Assembly (NCBI GenBank): GCA_016763955.1
Contig: JAESSU010000086.1
Span: forward strand, 1-13,255
DNA: 13,255 nt
Source of the DNA: Phycisphaeraceae bacterium
GTDB lineage: Bacteria > Planctomycetota > Phycisphaerae > Phycisphaerales > Phycisphaeraceae
Reading direction: 5' to 3'
A program made the translations under genes and the position numbers. The notes below the pieces were generated by a model. It ran no database searches and was not told the DNA's origin. It saw nothing but the letters and a program-made list of their open reading frames with translations. Positions 12,780 to 13,255 of the stretch are shown in pieces. Position 1 is the stretch's first letter. Every line of letters begins with the position of its first letter.

Positions 12780-13001
12780 GCTATCCTTAGCTTAAATTCG
12801 TCAGACTAAGCTTCCTTGCCTAGTCCCCCTTACAATCGATGTCTCTGTCACAGCAAACGGGCAGCCCTCTTGACTGTGATTATATAACTTTGTTCAGTGT
12901 TCATTATCGGGCAGTCTTCTGCAAAACCTTGAATTGATTGCCAATATATGTCATTTTACGGGTCTTTGAATTGAACATAAACCCTTTTGTGAAGATCAAA
13001 A
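12780..13001. promoter_or_regulatory. Divergent promoter region between the ParA-like gene and maf
   Basis: This 222-base AT-rich spacer must hold both promoters. On the minus strand TATAAT is at 12884-12879, about 100 bases before the ParA-like start, without a convincing -35 box. On the plus strand no clear pair stands out. No RNA gene or palindromic operator is apparent. Confidence 0.35.
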
Positions 13002-13255
13002 ATGCAGACTCAAACATGGATTCTAGCCAGCCAGTCACCACGTCGGGCTCAATTACTTGCCGAAGCTCAGATTGATTTTGAGCCGGTCAACCCCCCGTTT
13101 AATGACCCGCCAACCCCGAAGGACACAGGCGATACGCCCCAAGACATCGCAATACAACTATCACAACAAAAAGCACTTAGCGTTCAAGAGCTTTACCCTA
13201 ACCGCCCCATTATTGCAGCAGACACCCTCATTATCCAACCCGACGGCTCGCTGGC
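13002..13255 (+). CDS. maf: Maf-like nucleotide pyrophosphatase, N-terminal part (gene cut by window edge)
   Basis: The first 84 codons are present. The Maf signature LASQSPRRAQLL (residues 8-19) and IIAADTLI (70-77, with the catalytic-base Asp74) are clear. Maf proteins hydrolyse canonical or modified nucleoside triphosphates to monophosphates and have been linked to septum formation and to keeping modified nucleotides out of nucleic acid. The stretch between them (residues 27-50) is Pro/Asp-rich but about the normal length. The ATG at 13002 has GAAG about nine bases upstream. The gene is divergent from the ParA-like gene. Which Maf subfamily (dTTP/UTP or m7GTP type) cannot be told without the C-terminal half. 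Confidence 0.85.
   Translation, partial: MQTQTWILASQSPRRAQLLAEAQIDFEPVNPPFNDPPTPKDTGDTPQDIAIQLSQQKALSVQELYPNRPIIAADTLIIQPDGSL

Overview
The window looks like a chromosomal stretch from a bacterium, most plausibly a planctomycete of the Phycisphaerae type. This is inferred from the gene mix (two bactofilins, one with a zinc ribbon; a ParA-like ATPase fused to a glycogen-binding domain; an IF3 with an alanine-rich tail; a CdsA with a variant signature) and not from any rRNA or marker comparison. No rRNA, tRNA or CRISPR array is visible.

Left part (1-4430), housekeeping. On the minus strand lie the start of a ClC-type chloride channel gene (cut by the window edge) and, upstream of it, dapA (lysine/diaminopimelate synthesis). 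On the plus strand follow cdsA (phospholipid synthesis), infC (translation initiation factor 3) and a lipoprotein with a CBM9-like domain. infC has no in-frame ATG. Its best start is an ATC codon 7 bases after a perfect GGAGGT, the kind of non-canonical start that IF3 uses for self-regulation in other bacteria. Two look-alike hairpin terminators close infC and the lipoprotein gene.

Middle (4430-7120), an AT-richer block holding an EcoRII/Dcm-type restriction-modification system that looks horizontally acquired. The cytosine methyltransferase carries an N-terminal domain resembling a ribbon-helix-helix DNA-binding fold. Just before its GTG start is a 50-bp near-perfect palindrome that covers a promoter and contains the Shine-Dalgarno sequence, which suggests autoregulation. 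The methyltransferase reading frame is interrupted by one in-frame TAA between catalytic motif IV and motif VI, while the EcoRII-like endonuclease downstream is intact: a toxic-looking combination that needs an explanation. A strong bidirectional terminator ends the block.

Right part (7140-12780), a minus-strand cluster read from right to left: a ParA-like ATPase with a C-terminal CBM48/AMPK-beta-type glycogen-binding domain, an 842-residue Gln/Pro-rich protein of unknown function with a possible degenerate ATPase-like core, then two bactofilins. Together they suggest a bactofilin-ParA positioning module, possibly linked to a polysaccharide. This region is littered with a short G-rich repeat (TTCCGGGG, eight same-strand copies in 2.8 kb), a 9-bp tandem repeat, and a 413-bp non-coding block bounded by an exact 16-bp inverted repeat. 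At the right edge the start of a maf gene runs off on the plus strand.
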